Source: Toxonevra muliebris (lineage: Eukaryota; Arthropoda; Insecta; Diptera; Pallopteridae). From it: 64,000 nucleotides of DNA. Shown here one piece after another: positions 11,841 to 24,256 of the stretch (positions are counted from its first letter, which is position 1; every line of letters starts with the position of its first letter). Below the pieces are notes generated by a model. That model saw nothing but the letters and a program-made list of their open reading frames with translations, did not search any database and was not told where the DNA came from. The stretch is taken from positions 142,494,998-142,558,997 of the forward strand of contig OY829326.1 in NCBI GenBank assembly GCA_963691655.1. Reading direction: 5' to 3'. The position numbers and the translations under genes were made by a program.

Positions 11841-13400
11841 TTTAGTTATGGTAGCTCACAATTCAATTTGGAATTTATTTAAACGACTTTGAATTATACT
11901 AAGGGATATATTAGTGATCTTCTGCACCAGTTTTTGTTGGGCTGCTTCAAGTTCAATGGTAGAATTGGCTTCAAAAACTCATGCTACCACGAATTCTGCT
12001 ACTGTGATGTTTCTCTAAAAGCACAATGATTTGGTAAGTCGTAAACATTCTGGTGTCTTAAAAAAAGTTGGTTCTATTTCTTTACGAATGCCTTCAACTT
12101 CTCAAGATATTTGCAGCACCTTCCTAGGACATTTTGTATTCCTTTGGATGTGAGCAAAGAGTTGCAGCTTAAAAACGTTTTGCTTACACGGAGTACGATT
12201 TGAAAAATTGCTTAAACAACGAAATTATAATTGCAATGTTTTGAAAGGTTATACAGCGCCATTCGCAATGAAATGTTGAAAATAAAGTTCAACTTGATAC
12301 TTAAAGTTGTTCGTACAATTAAGTCGTACACGCTCTTGTTGAAAATACTGTATGTATTGTCCATAGTCTAAATTAGATATCTGAAACAGAGTTATTGCAT
12401 TATCTTCATTATAGTGGAAATTATTGGACATTTAGTTTTTTTTTTCGACTTGATCCACGATGGTACCGGAATAAATAATTTTTTTTTTTAAATTTAAACA
12501 CTCTGCATTTTCAACGATTTCTACCTGGATTATGCCTAGGTAGAGCAAAATACATGGATACAGTGACGAAAGAGAACTCTTCATTCAGTAAAGAGGAAAC
12601 TAGTATTTTTAACTGGATTTGTTTTGGATTTGTTTCTCATGAAAATTAGTTTGAAAAATTCTGAACTTCTCGTTTATTGATACTTGATATTTATAATTAT
12701 AAATACTGTAGGACCCTTTCATGCTTGTACAAATACAACAAGCACAACATGAATGTCTGTGAAAAGCTTGACTCAAAGCCCCCAACAAGCTATTGTAATA
12801 TTATTTACGCTGCAAACTAATTTTTAAAATATATTAATTTTCGATGGAATTTCATATAGTAAGCGAATATTAATTAATTGATTTCTAAATAATAATAATA
12901 ATATGTACAAATATTTGTTATGGGTTTATCAAATGATTTGCATATTCAAAACATTTCCACATCATAATTTCATATATCCTTTCAAATATCCTTTTTCAAA
13001 CGAAAAGAAAAAAATCGAAAGCCATAATCTATTCACCATTTCGAATTGAACCATTTCCCAATAATCAACACTGTAGGTAGTTCCGTTGTAGGCACCAGCA
13101 ACCGCAATTAGTTAGACTGTGCCACCGGTGTAAATGCAATAATGCACAAGGCACAAAAATATGCACAAATGAACATACAAACTGACATATATACACCTGA
13201 ATAAACTGCCATATTAGGTGTGCGTACATTCGGTTGCATATTTCCATCCTTCCATAGATACATTGTATATGTATATGAAATATTAACCTCTGGTATTTTT
13301 GCATACCATGAAGGTTTGTAAGTATATTTGTTTATTTTATGGGGAAGTTCGGGGCGACATGACGGTGTGGGTAACTGTGTTGATGAGCAGGAAACAAAAT
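11841..13400. other. Noncoding AT-rich DNA
   Basis: No recognisable gene or complete mobile element is seen. ORFs of 60-80 codons are present on the - strand but show no domain. Confidence 0.4.
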
Positions 13401-13800
13401 TACAAAATGAAATAATTCAATGAGAGTTGATTAAATTATCATGTTGTGTTGCTGTTGGTATTGCTACTGTTGTTGTTGTTGTTGTTGTTGCTGCTGATGA
13501 AGATGCTGCTGCTGCTGACGATGTTGCTACTAGCATTGATATTGTTTTTGTTAATCTGTTGTGAGTGAAGATTTGATGGAAGTGTGTTGTGTTGTATATG
13601 TATATAAAAAGTCTTTCTACATATATACAGATTGGTTATTGTATAGGAATATGAATGTTGTCAACAACATCATATGCTATGTTATTATTTAATGTTGATG
13701 TTGTCATTGCTGCTCCTACTCTACTGCTGCTGCTACTGCTGCTGCTGCTACAATTTCATTGTTGATGATGTTAAACGATGATGAAATAACAAACCGGGTA
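13400..13800. repeat. Trinucleotide-repeat-rich segment (GTT/GCT)
   Basis: Imperfect (GTT)n and (GCT)n runs lie at about 13468-13523 and 13726-13750. In the absence of a host frame they are treated as noncoding microsatellites. Confidence 0.75.
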
Positions 13801-15204
13801 TTAATTTGATTTTAAGCTACTGTATTCAATTATTTTATTTTGACTTTTATATACAATTATGTATGCATAAGTTCTTCTTTTATCATTGTTTGGCAAATTA
13901 ATTTTAAATGGAGACTCTGAAGGGAAAATTTTTGTATATATAAATAGAATAATAAATTTATTTTCTGTGTTAATGTGTTGTGCAAAATTTTAGGTTCTGC
14001 TTTGGAAAAGTCAATTAAAATTTGTTGATGGAAACAATAAGCAAACAAATTTTGCTCTGATTTTAGAGCTTTTCGATTAACACCCACTTCCCCGTATCGA
14101 TGGAAACAATGGAACAATTGCTGTGTGGCTATTCTAAACTATTCTGAATCAGACTTAAACTGCTATTACATTAGCTGGTGACTTGTTTCTTGATTTAAGT
14201 CTACAGGCTAGCTACACAAACACCGAAAAATTTCTCAGCTGGCGAAAAAAAGACGAAAATGTTCAAATAGAAATTTTTTTTAATTTTCTTGAAAATCACA
14301 GTTAAAAAATCTGGCGAATCTCAAAGTTAATGAACACGCTGGCTGACTAAGCTAGTTAGTATAATGAATCTTTTGACCGTCATATTCCAACTGAATCTAG
14401 GAGTTGCATATGCAGCATGAATGCTAAGTTAGCTTAATATAGTCTACTGAGCTGTTTTACTGCAATTTTTCATTTAAGCTTCATGAAAAAATATATAACT
14501 TTATTACTTTTTCACTTGGCTATGGTATCATTTGCCAAATCAAATGAATAAATTTTGCAAAGTTTCCACTTGACTTTGAATGCAAATTTATCATTATCGT
14601 TTGAATTGAAAAATGTTGCGCAAAAACACTGTCAAAGGCAAAAGCTTAAATAGGCATTAAAAGAATGTTCTCTCTAAAAGATTATGCAAATTTGTTTACC
14701 CCACTACTCTTCAGCACTCCTCATTGCCTTTCATTTCACTACGCGCGACCACTAATATTTTTGTATTCTTTTTTTTCACTTTATGCAGCGATTTTCTAGG
14801 TTGTTTTTCAAATCTACGCCAAAAAGGATTTTGAAAAAAATGTCATCACTTATTTATGGTGGCATGTGGAAATACTTGGAAAATGAAGATATTTGCATTT
14901 TGGTATTTTTTTTTCTTTTTTTTGAGTATACCCTACACTTTCGCACTAAAAGTGTTGAGGTTTTATTGACTCAGACTTCTTCTTGTATTCTTAAAGTGAT
15001 TGAAGAAAAAAAAATCCATTGTAAAAAGTAAATCCATTTTAAATATCTTTAGATGGAAACACATACATGAGTTTGTTTGCAAAAAAAAAAAAATCGTATT
15101 TCTAGAACTAATACTTAGTTCCGTTATCAGTTTAAAACGCGGTCAAAGTTAAATGTAGAAACTTTTTGTATTTAACAAATTTTTAATTAGTTTATAGTAT
15201 AATT

Positions 15205-15517
15205 GACAGGCTGAGAGGAAAAGCGGGCTAAAATTTATATAAGAGCAAAAGTGAAATAATTTTGAGTGTCAGTGCAAGAATGGCATAAGTAATACGGTTT
15301 AAAGTGAAAATGAAACGCCTTAAAAGTAAGAACAAAAATGGTATAACAATTCTTTCAGAGCAAGAACAGCATAGTTTTTTATTCCGTTTTCGCTCTGAAT
15401 ATATTTCGTTTCACTTTTGCTCTGAACATATTTCGTTTTGCTTTTGCTCTTAAGTAAAATTATGCCACTCTTTTCTGAACGTAGAAGTTATACCATTTTT
15501 CCTCTCAGCCTCTCAAC
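15205..15517. mobile_element. Small TIR element next to a DD37D transposase relic
   Basis: GGCTGAGAGGAAAA at about 15211 and its reverse complement TTTTCCTCTCAGCC at about 15495-15510 bound about 300 bp. The interior holds repeated strings such as TTTCGTTTCACTTTTGCTCTGAA in varied forms. No clear target duplication was found. It abuts the 3' end of the transposase relic to its right and may have inserted into it. Confidence 0.5.
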
Positions 15518-15529
15518 TGTAAATACGAG

Positions 15530-16440
15530 AAAAAAGTATGATCGCCTTTTATTTTTGTATAGGTCCGGCCATTTGACTATAGCGACACTCACGGTTTCTA
15601 TCGATATCGCTGACGCTGCTGGGGTCGATACTTTCTTGAGGCTTTCCAAATTTGGATGAAATGCTTTGCAGGCCATGCCCTCTAATTCTAACCGCAAACA
15701 ATAATCCAATGGATTCAGATCTGAGCTTCCCGAGAGCCAATCTTCAGCAGCAAAAAATGCTGGAATATTGCATCTTAGCCACTCTTGTGTTGTTTTAGCC
15801 TTGTATGCAAGAGAAGAATCTTGCTGGAATAGAGTATTTGCTAAACCCTTTTCTACAAGCTCTAAAGCATCTTGCTGGTGCACTTTAGGTCTAGTTTTAA
15901 CCCTTTTTTGCAGAAATGAAGAGATGAGAAACCTTTGTGAGAGATTCCCTAAAAAACTGTTACTGATACAGGGTGATGACCCCGCTGAACCGTTGGAACA
16001 ACACTTTTTGCTTCTTTTGATGTCCCAGCGTAGATTTTATCATTTTGTTTGTTGAAAACTTTCTATACAGTAAAGATTTTTTCATCTTTGAAAAGAATAT
16101 TTTCTTGACTATTGTTCGCTTGCCTCGTCGTTTGCATCTTTTAAGCCTAATTTCAACCGTGGTGTTAACAAATATCCGAATGGCCTACGGAAAGCTTTCA
16201 TATTCAGATAATCTCGAATAAGTCTTGACATGGATCTGGAGGAAATTTCCAGTTTTCTGGACATTATTTTCTGTTTCCAAAGAGGATTTCTGCGAATTCG
16301 TTCTCGTACAGATTATACGACTGTACTTGTCCGGGCAACTCGCTGACGACCACTTCTTGGCCTGTCTTCTACTTCGGACTATTCAGAGAAACGATCAAAA
16401 GAACGATAAACAAGCTTGTTATTCCAAGGTTTTTCAGTAA
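15530..16440 (-). pseudogene. mariner-family DD37D (mosquito/maT-like) transposase pseudogene
   Basis: Read on the - strand through several frames, the pieces follow the order of a mariner-type transposase. A basic N-terminal region lies near 16.3 kb; a remnant around FKDEKI, containing the first catalytic Asp, at about 16.08 kb; then FQQDSSLAYKAKTTQEWL, with the second Asp, at about 15.81 kb; and DWLSGSSDLNPLDY, with the final Asp, at about 15.71 kb. The spacing from the second to the last Asp is 37 residues, which is why it is called DD37D. Frameshifts and in-frame stops are frequent, so it cannot be active. The only continuous piece is 131 codons (15488-15883). Confidence 0.75.
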
Positions 16441-16818
16441 TGTGAAAATTTGACCAGCATTTTTTCCGCACTTGTATAAGGGAATTACCGCAATGCGGTT
16501 CTCTTTGACACCCTAATCCATTGTAACCAAACAAAAGCTGAATTCAAACTGACTTGTTTTTTAGGCTCTATGATGCACATATGCTAAAACAAATCTAACG
16601 ATGCTATTCCTTAAAAATTTTACATATAGCAGGCGATCGAAATTTTGTAACAGAATTTATGGCTAGACTAAAGCGCTAAATTGGCAAGCTTTGTTGTGGT
16701 CATCACGTCGCCCCTAGTCATAAGAACATCAAATTGCTGGGATTTGTTTACAATACCGTTACCGCTAGTTGATAAATTTTTCATATCAATTGATCGCAAG
16801 TTGGTGATTGTGTGCACA

Positions 16819-17620
16819 ATGGAAGCTCCAAATAGAAAATTGATTGTGAACAAATTTATTGAAAATCCGTCGTGGTCTGGTTCAAAGATTGCGAAAGTGT
16901 TAAATATCTCCAAAGGAACGGTATGTAGAGTTATAAAACGATATAAAGAAACTCTTAGTGTTGAAAGAGCTAAAAAAGTTGTGAACAAAACGGGAACCAC
17001 CAACCTAAAATTAAAGGCAAAGATCTTGAGGTCCATCAAAAGCGATCCCGGACTATCGGATAGCGATCGTGCCAAAAAATTCAATACCAGCAAAAGTACT
17101 GCTAGACGAATACGCATAAAAGCTGGGCTAAAGTGCTATAAAATATCCAAAAGTGGATAAATTTGCAAAGAAAGCAATAGTGTGGCAGGCTATTTGCAGC
17201 TGTGGTCTCAAATCCAGGGCATTTGTGACATCCTCTTCTATGACGTCTGATATTTACATCAACGAGTGCCTTTCGAAACGTCTATTGCCATTTGGTCGTC
17301 ACCACCATTCGCCAGTGAAGTTTTGGCCTGATTTAGCCAGTTGCCACTACTCTAAGAAAACCATGGATTGGTATCGGACAAATAAAGTAGATGTAGTGCC
17401 CCAATATATGAATCCACCCGATTGCCCCCAGTTTCGACCGATTTAAAAATACTGGGCTATTACAAAATATAAGTTGAAGAAAAATGTAGGTATTGTCAAA
17501 AATGTGAATTCAATGTTACTAAAATGGAACCAAATAGCCGCAAAAGTATCCAGAGCGGATGTTCAAAGGTTGATGGGGTCCATAACCCGGAACTTTTTGC
17601 ACAACAAAGAAATTTAAATC
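16819..17620 (+). pseudogene. Tc1/mariner transposase pseudogene, DD37E type, catalytic Glu codon is a stop
   Basis: From ATG 16819 the frame encodes an N-terminal helix-turn-helix pair (SWSGSKIAKVLNISKGTVCR and a second basic HTH) and ends at 17160. A second frame (17153-17446) continues with WQAICSCG and PDLASCHYSKKTMDW. An internal deletion and frameshift near 17155 removed the first catalytic Asp region. The sequence then reads NPPDCPQFRPI, stop, KYWAI. The stop TAA (17444-17446) sits where relatives have the catalytic Glu (RPIEKYW), 37 residues after the Asp of WPD. A GAA-to-TAA change would explain it. Degenerate ends may lie near 16,665 and 17,750 but were not proved. Confidence 0.75.
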
Positions 17621-17750
17621 TTTTAATATTATAGTATTAAAACACAATATTAAACTTATCATTTAATGCATTGTTTGTTATTCTGAGTGTTCTGGTTAAA
17701 AAGATACAGCAACTTTCCTGCGTGCCAATTTTGCGTGAACCGCGCTTTAA

Positions 17751-19439
17751 GTGGATTGAAATGAGTTTTTATGAGAAAATTTGTTATATGCTTGGTTTTA
17801 TAGATTATTGATCAATTTTACTATCTGTAATATTAGAATATCATATCATATATTAAAAGTTCTACCCATAAAAATATTGTGAAAAGAAGAATTGTTAGAG
17901 TGCGGCAATAGGGCCTCTCTTAATGTATCACCCAAACAAAGCTTGACCTCATGTATCCTTAACACTCATTAGACCTTGGTTACATGCAGTTAGACTATTT
18001 GTTCTGTATAATGATTTCTGTCGCAGTTGCGAGAACATTAAAGAGGTAAAACCTCTTGAACACTATCTTCGTGGCTACACGCATCTGGCAGGATATAGAC
18101 TGAAAAACTTTGGTAAACAAATTTTTCTTGGATATAAATAATGTAGGGTATTAGTGCTGCGATTTATACTCAAACATAAAAAGGAAACTCACTCTCACTT
18201 CTTTTTACTTCTTTACAAATATTTCTTTTACGTTATTTTATTTTTCGTGCTAGCGCAAAACTAAAAAGGACGATTCCAAAAAGGACTATAAGTATGTAGT
18301 AAATGTAAGCGAGTGCCTCTCTTTTTTTTATAACTAATAGCAGAACTAAACGATTTGATGGACCAGAAAAATGATGATTTCTTCATCTTCTCGAGTTGTT
18401 ATGTATTATGCTGCCAACATTATTTCACGACTGTCTGCATTTATTATATATTATATACATATAATATTAGTTCAAGTGAGTGTGTGCGTTTGGCAGGAAG
18501 GGGATGAAGTATGTAAATGTTAAAGTCGGGTTTCCTTCAGTACATTTCGTATTTGTGTGGGTTGACTTTAGCTATTTTTTTTTTTTTATAAAACAACAAT
18601 AAAAAAGTTCTTACAATAAGAAGTAGTTGTGGGATATATGCTTGTATGAATCTATCTCTACTTGTATCTACTCCTTTTTTTATTGTTTGCCGCACTGGTT
18701 TTGTGACAGTTGCTCTTATTGTAGTTGATGCTGTTGTTGTTGTTTTTGTTCCTACTGTCACTGTGATCAACATTTAACGCTTTTATAAATCGGTTTAATG
18801 TTGTGGAAGATAATCTAATTTGGTCACTTATATGCGAATGTGAATATTATTTGCTATTATGCTTTTAAGCAATTCTGGTGCATAAGCTTGAAAAATACAA
18901 AAAAATATGAAAATAAATAAGAAAGAACATGTCAAGGAGTGCAGAATATATCATAAATATAACCATATGTATTATAAATGTATAAAAGTGATTTTTTTTT
19001 TTAATTTTAAATAAATAAACTTAATTCTACCGTAGTTTTTAAGTACTTCTAGCCAATACAAATGAAAATGGGTTAATAACACTAGTTTACAGCCGAAAAG
19101 TACATAGAACAAAACAAGTTTGGGTGGATAAATTGGAACCTCCTGAACACAAATAATTTTTTTTTTCTATGGTAAGAATTTTTGCCGAGCAATAATTTTG
19201 TGTTTTTCGGAGTATGGTTTCACTCAAATCCTTGTGGAGTCAAAACAAAGAGCTCGATCGAAATGAACTGCAAATTATTAAAAAAGTTGAATACACTTTC
19301 CATAGATATGCTGTTTGTTTTGATCGAATAAGAAATGTCTGAGTTAGGGTTCCTCAAAGTTCAAAAATTGTCATTTTTACGATTTTTTTCAAATTTTCAG
19401 TTTTAAATTCTATTTATTTTTAATTAAGTGCCAAAATCA
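17751..19439. other. Noncoding DNA
   Basis: AT-rich sequence with a short GTT-type run near 18720-18760. No gene or complete element is recognised. Open frames over the T-runs are artefacts. Confidence 0.4.
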
Positions 19440-20681
19440 GGGAGTATGAATGTATAAACTCGTATTTTTTTCGTAATTTGGACATTTATTGTGAAAAAGT
19501 GACTATAAATTTCTTTAAAGTATTGTCCATCGTTAGCCACAACCTTTTCCCATCTTTCTGGTAGCATACGGATTCCGCGTCGAAAGAACTCCTCATCTTT
19601 TGAGGCTATCCACGAATCAACCCATTTTTTGAGTTCTTCGAAAGAACGGAAGTGCTGTTCAGCCAGGCCATGTGTCATCGATCGGAACAAGTGGTAATCA
19701 GAAGGACGGCGGGTGGGGTGGCACTTCCCATTTCAGCGTTTCCAAGTATGTTTTTACTTGCCTTGCAACATGCGGCCGAGCATTGTCGTGCTGAAGAATA
19801 ACTTCGTCGTGTCTATTCTCATATTCTGGCCTCTTATCCTTTAATGCTCGGCTCAAACGCATCAATTGTAGTCGGTTGCGGTCGCCAGTGATCGTTTCAT
19901 TTGGTTTCAACAGCTCATAATACACGACACCTTTCATATCCCACCAAATACACAGCATGAGCTTGAATCCATGAATGTTCGGCTTTGCCGTTGATGTTGA
20001 TGCATGTCCGGGCGGTCCCCATGATTTTTTACGCTTTGGGTTATCGTAACGTATCCACTTTTCATCGTCAGCCACAATATGATGCAGAAAACCCTTTCTT
20101 TTCTGTCGTTCAATCAGCAGTTCACATGTGAAAAATCGTCGTTCGACGTCTCTCGGCTTCAATTCGTACGGCACCCAATTTCCTTGCTTTTGAATCATTC
20201 CCAATGCTTTTAATCGTTTAGAAATGGTTGATTGATCAACTCCTAAAGATTCTGCAAGTTCTTGTTGCGTTTGACATGAATCTTCTTCGAGTAATACCTT
20301 CAATTCTTCATCTTCGAACTTTTTCGGGCCGCCTGAACGTTCCCTGTCTTCAACATCAAAATCACCACGCCTGACACATTCTAACGTCTATGGCACAGTC
20401 AGGATAAGCTTCAGTGAGTAAACGATGTGCTTCAGTTGCGTTTTTCTTTAAATGGAAGAAGCAAATTAAAACTTCCCGCAAATGTTGTTTTGTTGGCACG
20501 AAATTCGACATTTTCAGCTATAGTAAAACACTTTTGTAAAATTATGAAAATTATTTGACAGATCAATTCTTATAGTATTTTTGGCGCTCTCCGAGATAGA
20601 ATAGCTGTCAATGTCAAAAAAATGGCGCGTATGATAGATATGAAGTTAGTCACAATTACGAGTTTATACATTCATACTCCC
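19440..20681 (-). mobile_element. mariner (DD34D) element with perfect 25-bp TIRs, inactive
   Basis: GGGAGTATGAATGTATAAAC at 19440 and its exact reverse complement ending at 20681 form the ends; the match runs 25 bp. Inside, on the - strand from ATG 20511, is a mariner transposase. It has an N-terminal HTH (TKQHLREVLICFFHLKKNAT), a second HTH (TQQELAESLGVDQSTISKRL), the first Asp in ADDEKW, the second Asp in LQHDNARPH and the third in PSDYHLF. Two lesions are visible: a deletion and frameshift after about residue 44 (near 20,385) and a deletion within the SPDLA region (near 19,700). The frame runs through the left TIR. A clean TA duplication is not visible. Confidence 0.85.
19690..20511 (-). 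pseudogene. mariner transposase, frameshifted
   Basis: This is the transposase body inside the element above. The largest intact piece, 201 codons at 19698-20303, includes the central RNase H-like domain with two of the three catalytic Asp residues. The C-terminal piece resumes in another frame (19424-19690) with a helical tail ending in IRMLPERWEKVVANDGQYF, typical of mariner C-termini. It is not translatable as a single protein. Confidence 0.8.
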
Positions 20682-22082
20682 AATATTTTATTTTGTTATA
20701 ATAAAAAACTCCCGTAAAAAACCTTGAAAATTAGGCCGGAACACCAGATTAAAACCTTAAATCGGGCAATAATCTATAAAAGTCGTACTCTTAAAGGTCC
20801 GTTTTAGTGCCGTCATATCGATTAGAAAACTTAATAGAATCTGGTAATACTACAGCAAAAAGAAAATCTCCTTCATTTTAATCGGTGGTCATGAGGCAAA
20901 AATAGATTTAAAGCGACGACAAAATAAGGAAATCTCTGAATTTGCTAGTGATATCGAGGTAGGCAACTTCATTCTCAAAGAAATTGCTCAAAATTATTTG
21001 AACTGAAAAGATTCTTTTTGCGGAGTTTTTACATCATGAAAACGGGCCCCGAATAAACCCGTCAATTAGAGATACATAAATTAGCTTATGCTTCGTTTGT
21101 ACGGATCGATCCTTGGCTGTATCTATGGCTGAAACTACAATTGCAATTGTTATTAGTTTGACCATGAGCTAGAGAAGAAATGAGATGCAGCATTCAAGAT
21201 CTCAAGTTCGAATCCTGACCATTTTAATTATTTCATACATATATTTATATGAAGAATAAATTTCCCAAGTCTTGAACGATAGAAAGAGCGATAAAAATTT
21301 CTTAAGAAAACAAGTTTCACTCAAAATTTTAGTCTCAGAACGATATTTTTTGTTTCGTTTAGTTCTTTGAATAAAATATTTCAACAATTAACATGTTCTT
21401 AAATCTATTTTTAAAGTTATAAAATAATATTAGAGCTTAATTCACTGAAAATAGGCGTAATACAAAACCTTCAGGATAGTTAATTCTAAAGTAAAGATAG
21501 GATAATAATGAGGCCATACGCAATTGTTTACTTTTTTCAATTCGATATGAAGTTTTTCTTAACCATCGCAGTTCTTCCACTGCCACCATCCAATATTGAG
21601 GTCAAATAAGCTTTTTAAGCGAGGTGAAATCTATTTCGCTACCTCTATTCTTCAACCACCTATCTCTACTTCAGGCGATATTGAACGTTTTTGCTTTCAT
21701 TGTATAAAATTACCTAAGCATCCAGATAGAAATAAGTTTTCAGCGAGTTTGTAAGAAAAAAAAAAAAAAAGATTTAGAGCCAGTTCTTCAACCTTATATC
21801 TTCACTTAAACACGAAAGTTGATTTTCAAACCTTTAGTTTTTTCCATTTTTTGCGAAATGGAACTTCTGAAAAGATGTGGTTGAAGAATAGAAGTAGCGA
21901 TTTGTTATTTAAAAGCTATTGAAAATGGTTGGCAATTGTTTTCATTTTTTTTTTTAATTTTAGCGGTTCTCTATAATGAATGAATGTTCTAGCCCTCCCT
22001 CAAAATTTATCTGGCTACAGATTATGTAAAAATAAATTTAATAAAAAATATTTCCCATTTTTTTTTTTTTATCTATTTTCAG
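20682..22082. other. Noncoding DNA upstream of the Vsx exon
   Basis: No coding exon is seen. The last ~60 bp form a pyrimidine-rich tract leading to the TTTTCAG acceptor of the homeobox exon. The exon encoding the first two thirds of the homeodomain should lie upstream but was not found between 1 and 22,082. Confidence 0.5.
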
Positions 22083-22257
22083 GTTTGGTTTCAAAATCGT
22101 CGCGCCAAATGGCGTAAAACTGAAAAATGCTGGGGACGCAGTACAATTATGGCTGAATATGGACTCTATGGTGCAATGGTTAGGCATTCACTACCACTAC
22201 CAGAGACAATAATCAAATCGGCAAAGGATAATGAAGCGGTGGCACCATGGCTACTAG
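22083..22257 (+). CDS. Vsx homeobox gene, exon with homeodomain helix 3 and CVC domain start
   Basis: The exon follows a TTTTCAG acceptor and ends at a GGTATG donor (phase 1). It encodes [20 protein letters not shown], the recognition helix of a paired-like homeodomain. The Gln-Asn-Arg-Arg and Lys at positions 50-55 of the homeodomain are intact. This runs straight into the CVC domain ([20 protein letters not shown]) that defines the Vsx/Chx10/ceh-10 family, nuclear regulators of visual system and neural fate. Splitting before VWFQNRR is a common homeobox intron site. Reading beyond 22257 enters intron sequence. Whether this is Vsx1 or Vsx2 cannot be settled without the N-terminus. Confidence 0.9.
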
Positions 22258-23220
22258 GTATGGAGAATAAAAGTAAATGCAATAAATGTATCAATTTACT
22301 ACTTTATTTATTAAATATTATTTACTTACTTACTTAGTTATGCAAAAAAAAAACTGCAAATAAAAAAGAAGAAAATTATTAGTTAACTCAAATTTTAATT
22401 TATAATTAATTTTATATTAAAACGGATTGTTTGACTTTTAAGCATGTACTAGTATTAGATAAAAATTGTGAACATATTTGAAGAGCATGCCTAATAAGTT
22501 ATCTTCTTGATTTACGTCATATGTTGTAACAAGAAAAAAAAAGTGTTGAACAAACATCCCCCTATCTTTCTCTCTCTGTGGTATTCATATAATCGTGCTT
22601 GCATTATAAAATGATAAAAATGACTTTGCGGATTAGTAGTAGCAGTAGCAGTAGTAGCAGATATGAGGGGTGAAGTATTTTTCATGTGTATTACTATACT
22701 ATATAAATGAGGGGGAAAAGGAAAGAAGGCAGGAAGGCATATTATGGTACATCCTTAAACATTTCCAACTGATCCTTTTATTGTTAATAATCGCTTAATA
22801 AATGCAAAACATCATTCATTCAACAAAATTGAAATCGAAATGTGTTCAGTATTTTCCTTTTATCCTTTTATAAGTTTTCACAGTACCCATATTTATCTAT
22901 TTTTTCTTTGTTTAAATGTGTGTGTGTATGTGTATGTTACAGTACTGTCTCGTAAATTAATTTCTCAAATAATATCAAAGCAATTGCTATTGTCCATGCG
23001 GCTTTTGGTGCTGGTGGTAATTTTTGAGTGGCTTAAAAGGGATTAAGTAAGAAAAAACAAACAGACTTTCGAAATTAACTGTCACTAATGCGCTTTTATA
23101 AATATCGTGAAAGCGATTAAATTTAATTTAAAATATTTTATTAATTTATTTTCTTTCTGTTTGTATGATTCTTTTGCTATTATTAACAATTAAAATCAAT
23201 CATCTTTTTTATGGCTCGAG

Positions 23221-24017
23221 CACGGTTGCCACTTATACATTTTAATTTGTACCAATATTTAAAAAAAAATGTACCAAATGGGGGAAAAATGTACCAAAAT
23301 AATAAGTAACATTAATGTGTTATTTTACACGCCACTGGCTTTCGTAGGTAGTAGAATTTTTTATTTTTAATTATTATTTCCTATTTTTTACAACGATTTT
23401 CAACAAAAAACAAAGCGATTTTTTAAAAAAAAAATTTGGAGTCCGCCATTTTGTTATTTTTTAATCAAAATGTTTAAATCTACTACCTGCTATAATGACA
23501 ATTCTACATAATAATAATCTATCTAAATTTTTTGTTTAAGATGACTTCAAGTACCGAATTTTTTTTTAGGTGCCCACTTCGAACGTAAAAAATACTAAAA
23601 AACACCAAAAAAAAATTTTTTTGTGCAGTTAAAGATGTCAGTAAGAACATATAATCAAATTGAAATGATTATATTTGATTTTGTTGTAATAAAAAATACC
23701 AGAGTTAATAAAAAGTACCACATTAATTGAAATATATTTTGTATTTTAAAAATAGTCTTTGGCCAACTAGATATAATGAGACTCTTAACGTCCGACACAC
23801 AATTCTTTTGAAAGCATTATATATTATATATATTTAAATTTGACCTTTTTCAAAAAAAATATTTTGAAAATTAGTTTACAATTCTTAATTATTATAAAAG
23901 CCATCTTTGAACACAGAATGTACCAAATTTTAAAAACATGTACCAATGTACCAAACGCAGAAAAATGGGAAAAAAATGTACCAGTTTTGGAAGAATTGTA
24001 CCAAAGTGGCAACCGTG
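23221..24017. mobile_element. hAT-type MITE with perfect 8-bp TSD GGCTCGAG
   Basis: CACGGTTGCCACTT at the left end and AAGTGGCAACCGTG at the right end are perfect inverted repeats. They are flanked by the identical 8-mer GGCTCGAG (23213-23220 and 24018-24025), so target and insertion boundaries are exact. Both subterminal regions carry many copies of TGTACCA (at least seven visible), probably transposase-binding sites. There is no transposase ORF. The perfect TSD suggests a fairly young insertion in the Vsx intron. Confidence 0.85.
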
Positions 24018-24256
24018 GGCTCGAGCCATGCCTGTGATCTCCTTCTAATTTCAAAATCCTATAGTATTGAGAAGACAGTTTTGAAAATAAAAGTAATGGC
24101 AAACATAAATGTCAATTCGGAAACGCTCGCACGATTACGATGGTTAAAGTTTTTAAGTTTTATTGAATTACGAACTGAAGACCTTTTGAAATTTAAAAAG
24201 TTAAGTAAGAACCATCACTACGACCATGGATGAGGAATAGTGGTCGTTGTCTTATA

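Noticed and set aside
13400..13800. Poly-Gln or poly-Leu coding exon
   Set aside because: No frame extends beyond the GTT/GCT repeats and no splice sites flank it.
16668..17117. 149-codon - strand ORF opposite the Tc1/mariner N-terminus
   Set aside because: Antisense shadow of the transposase frame; hydrophobic composition follows from the complementary strand.
22149..22337. Separate 62-codon ORF starting MAEYGLYG
   Set aside because: It is the Vsx CVC exon read past its donor at 22258 into the intron.
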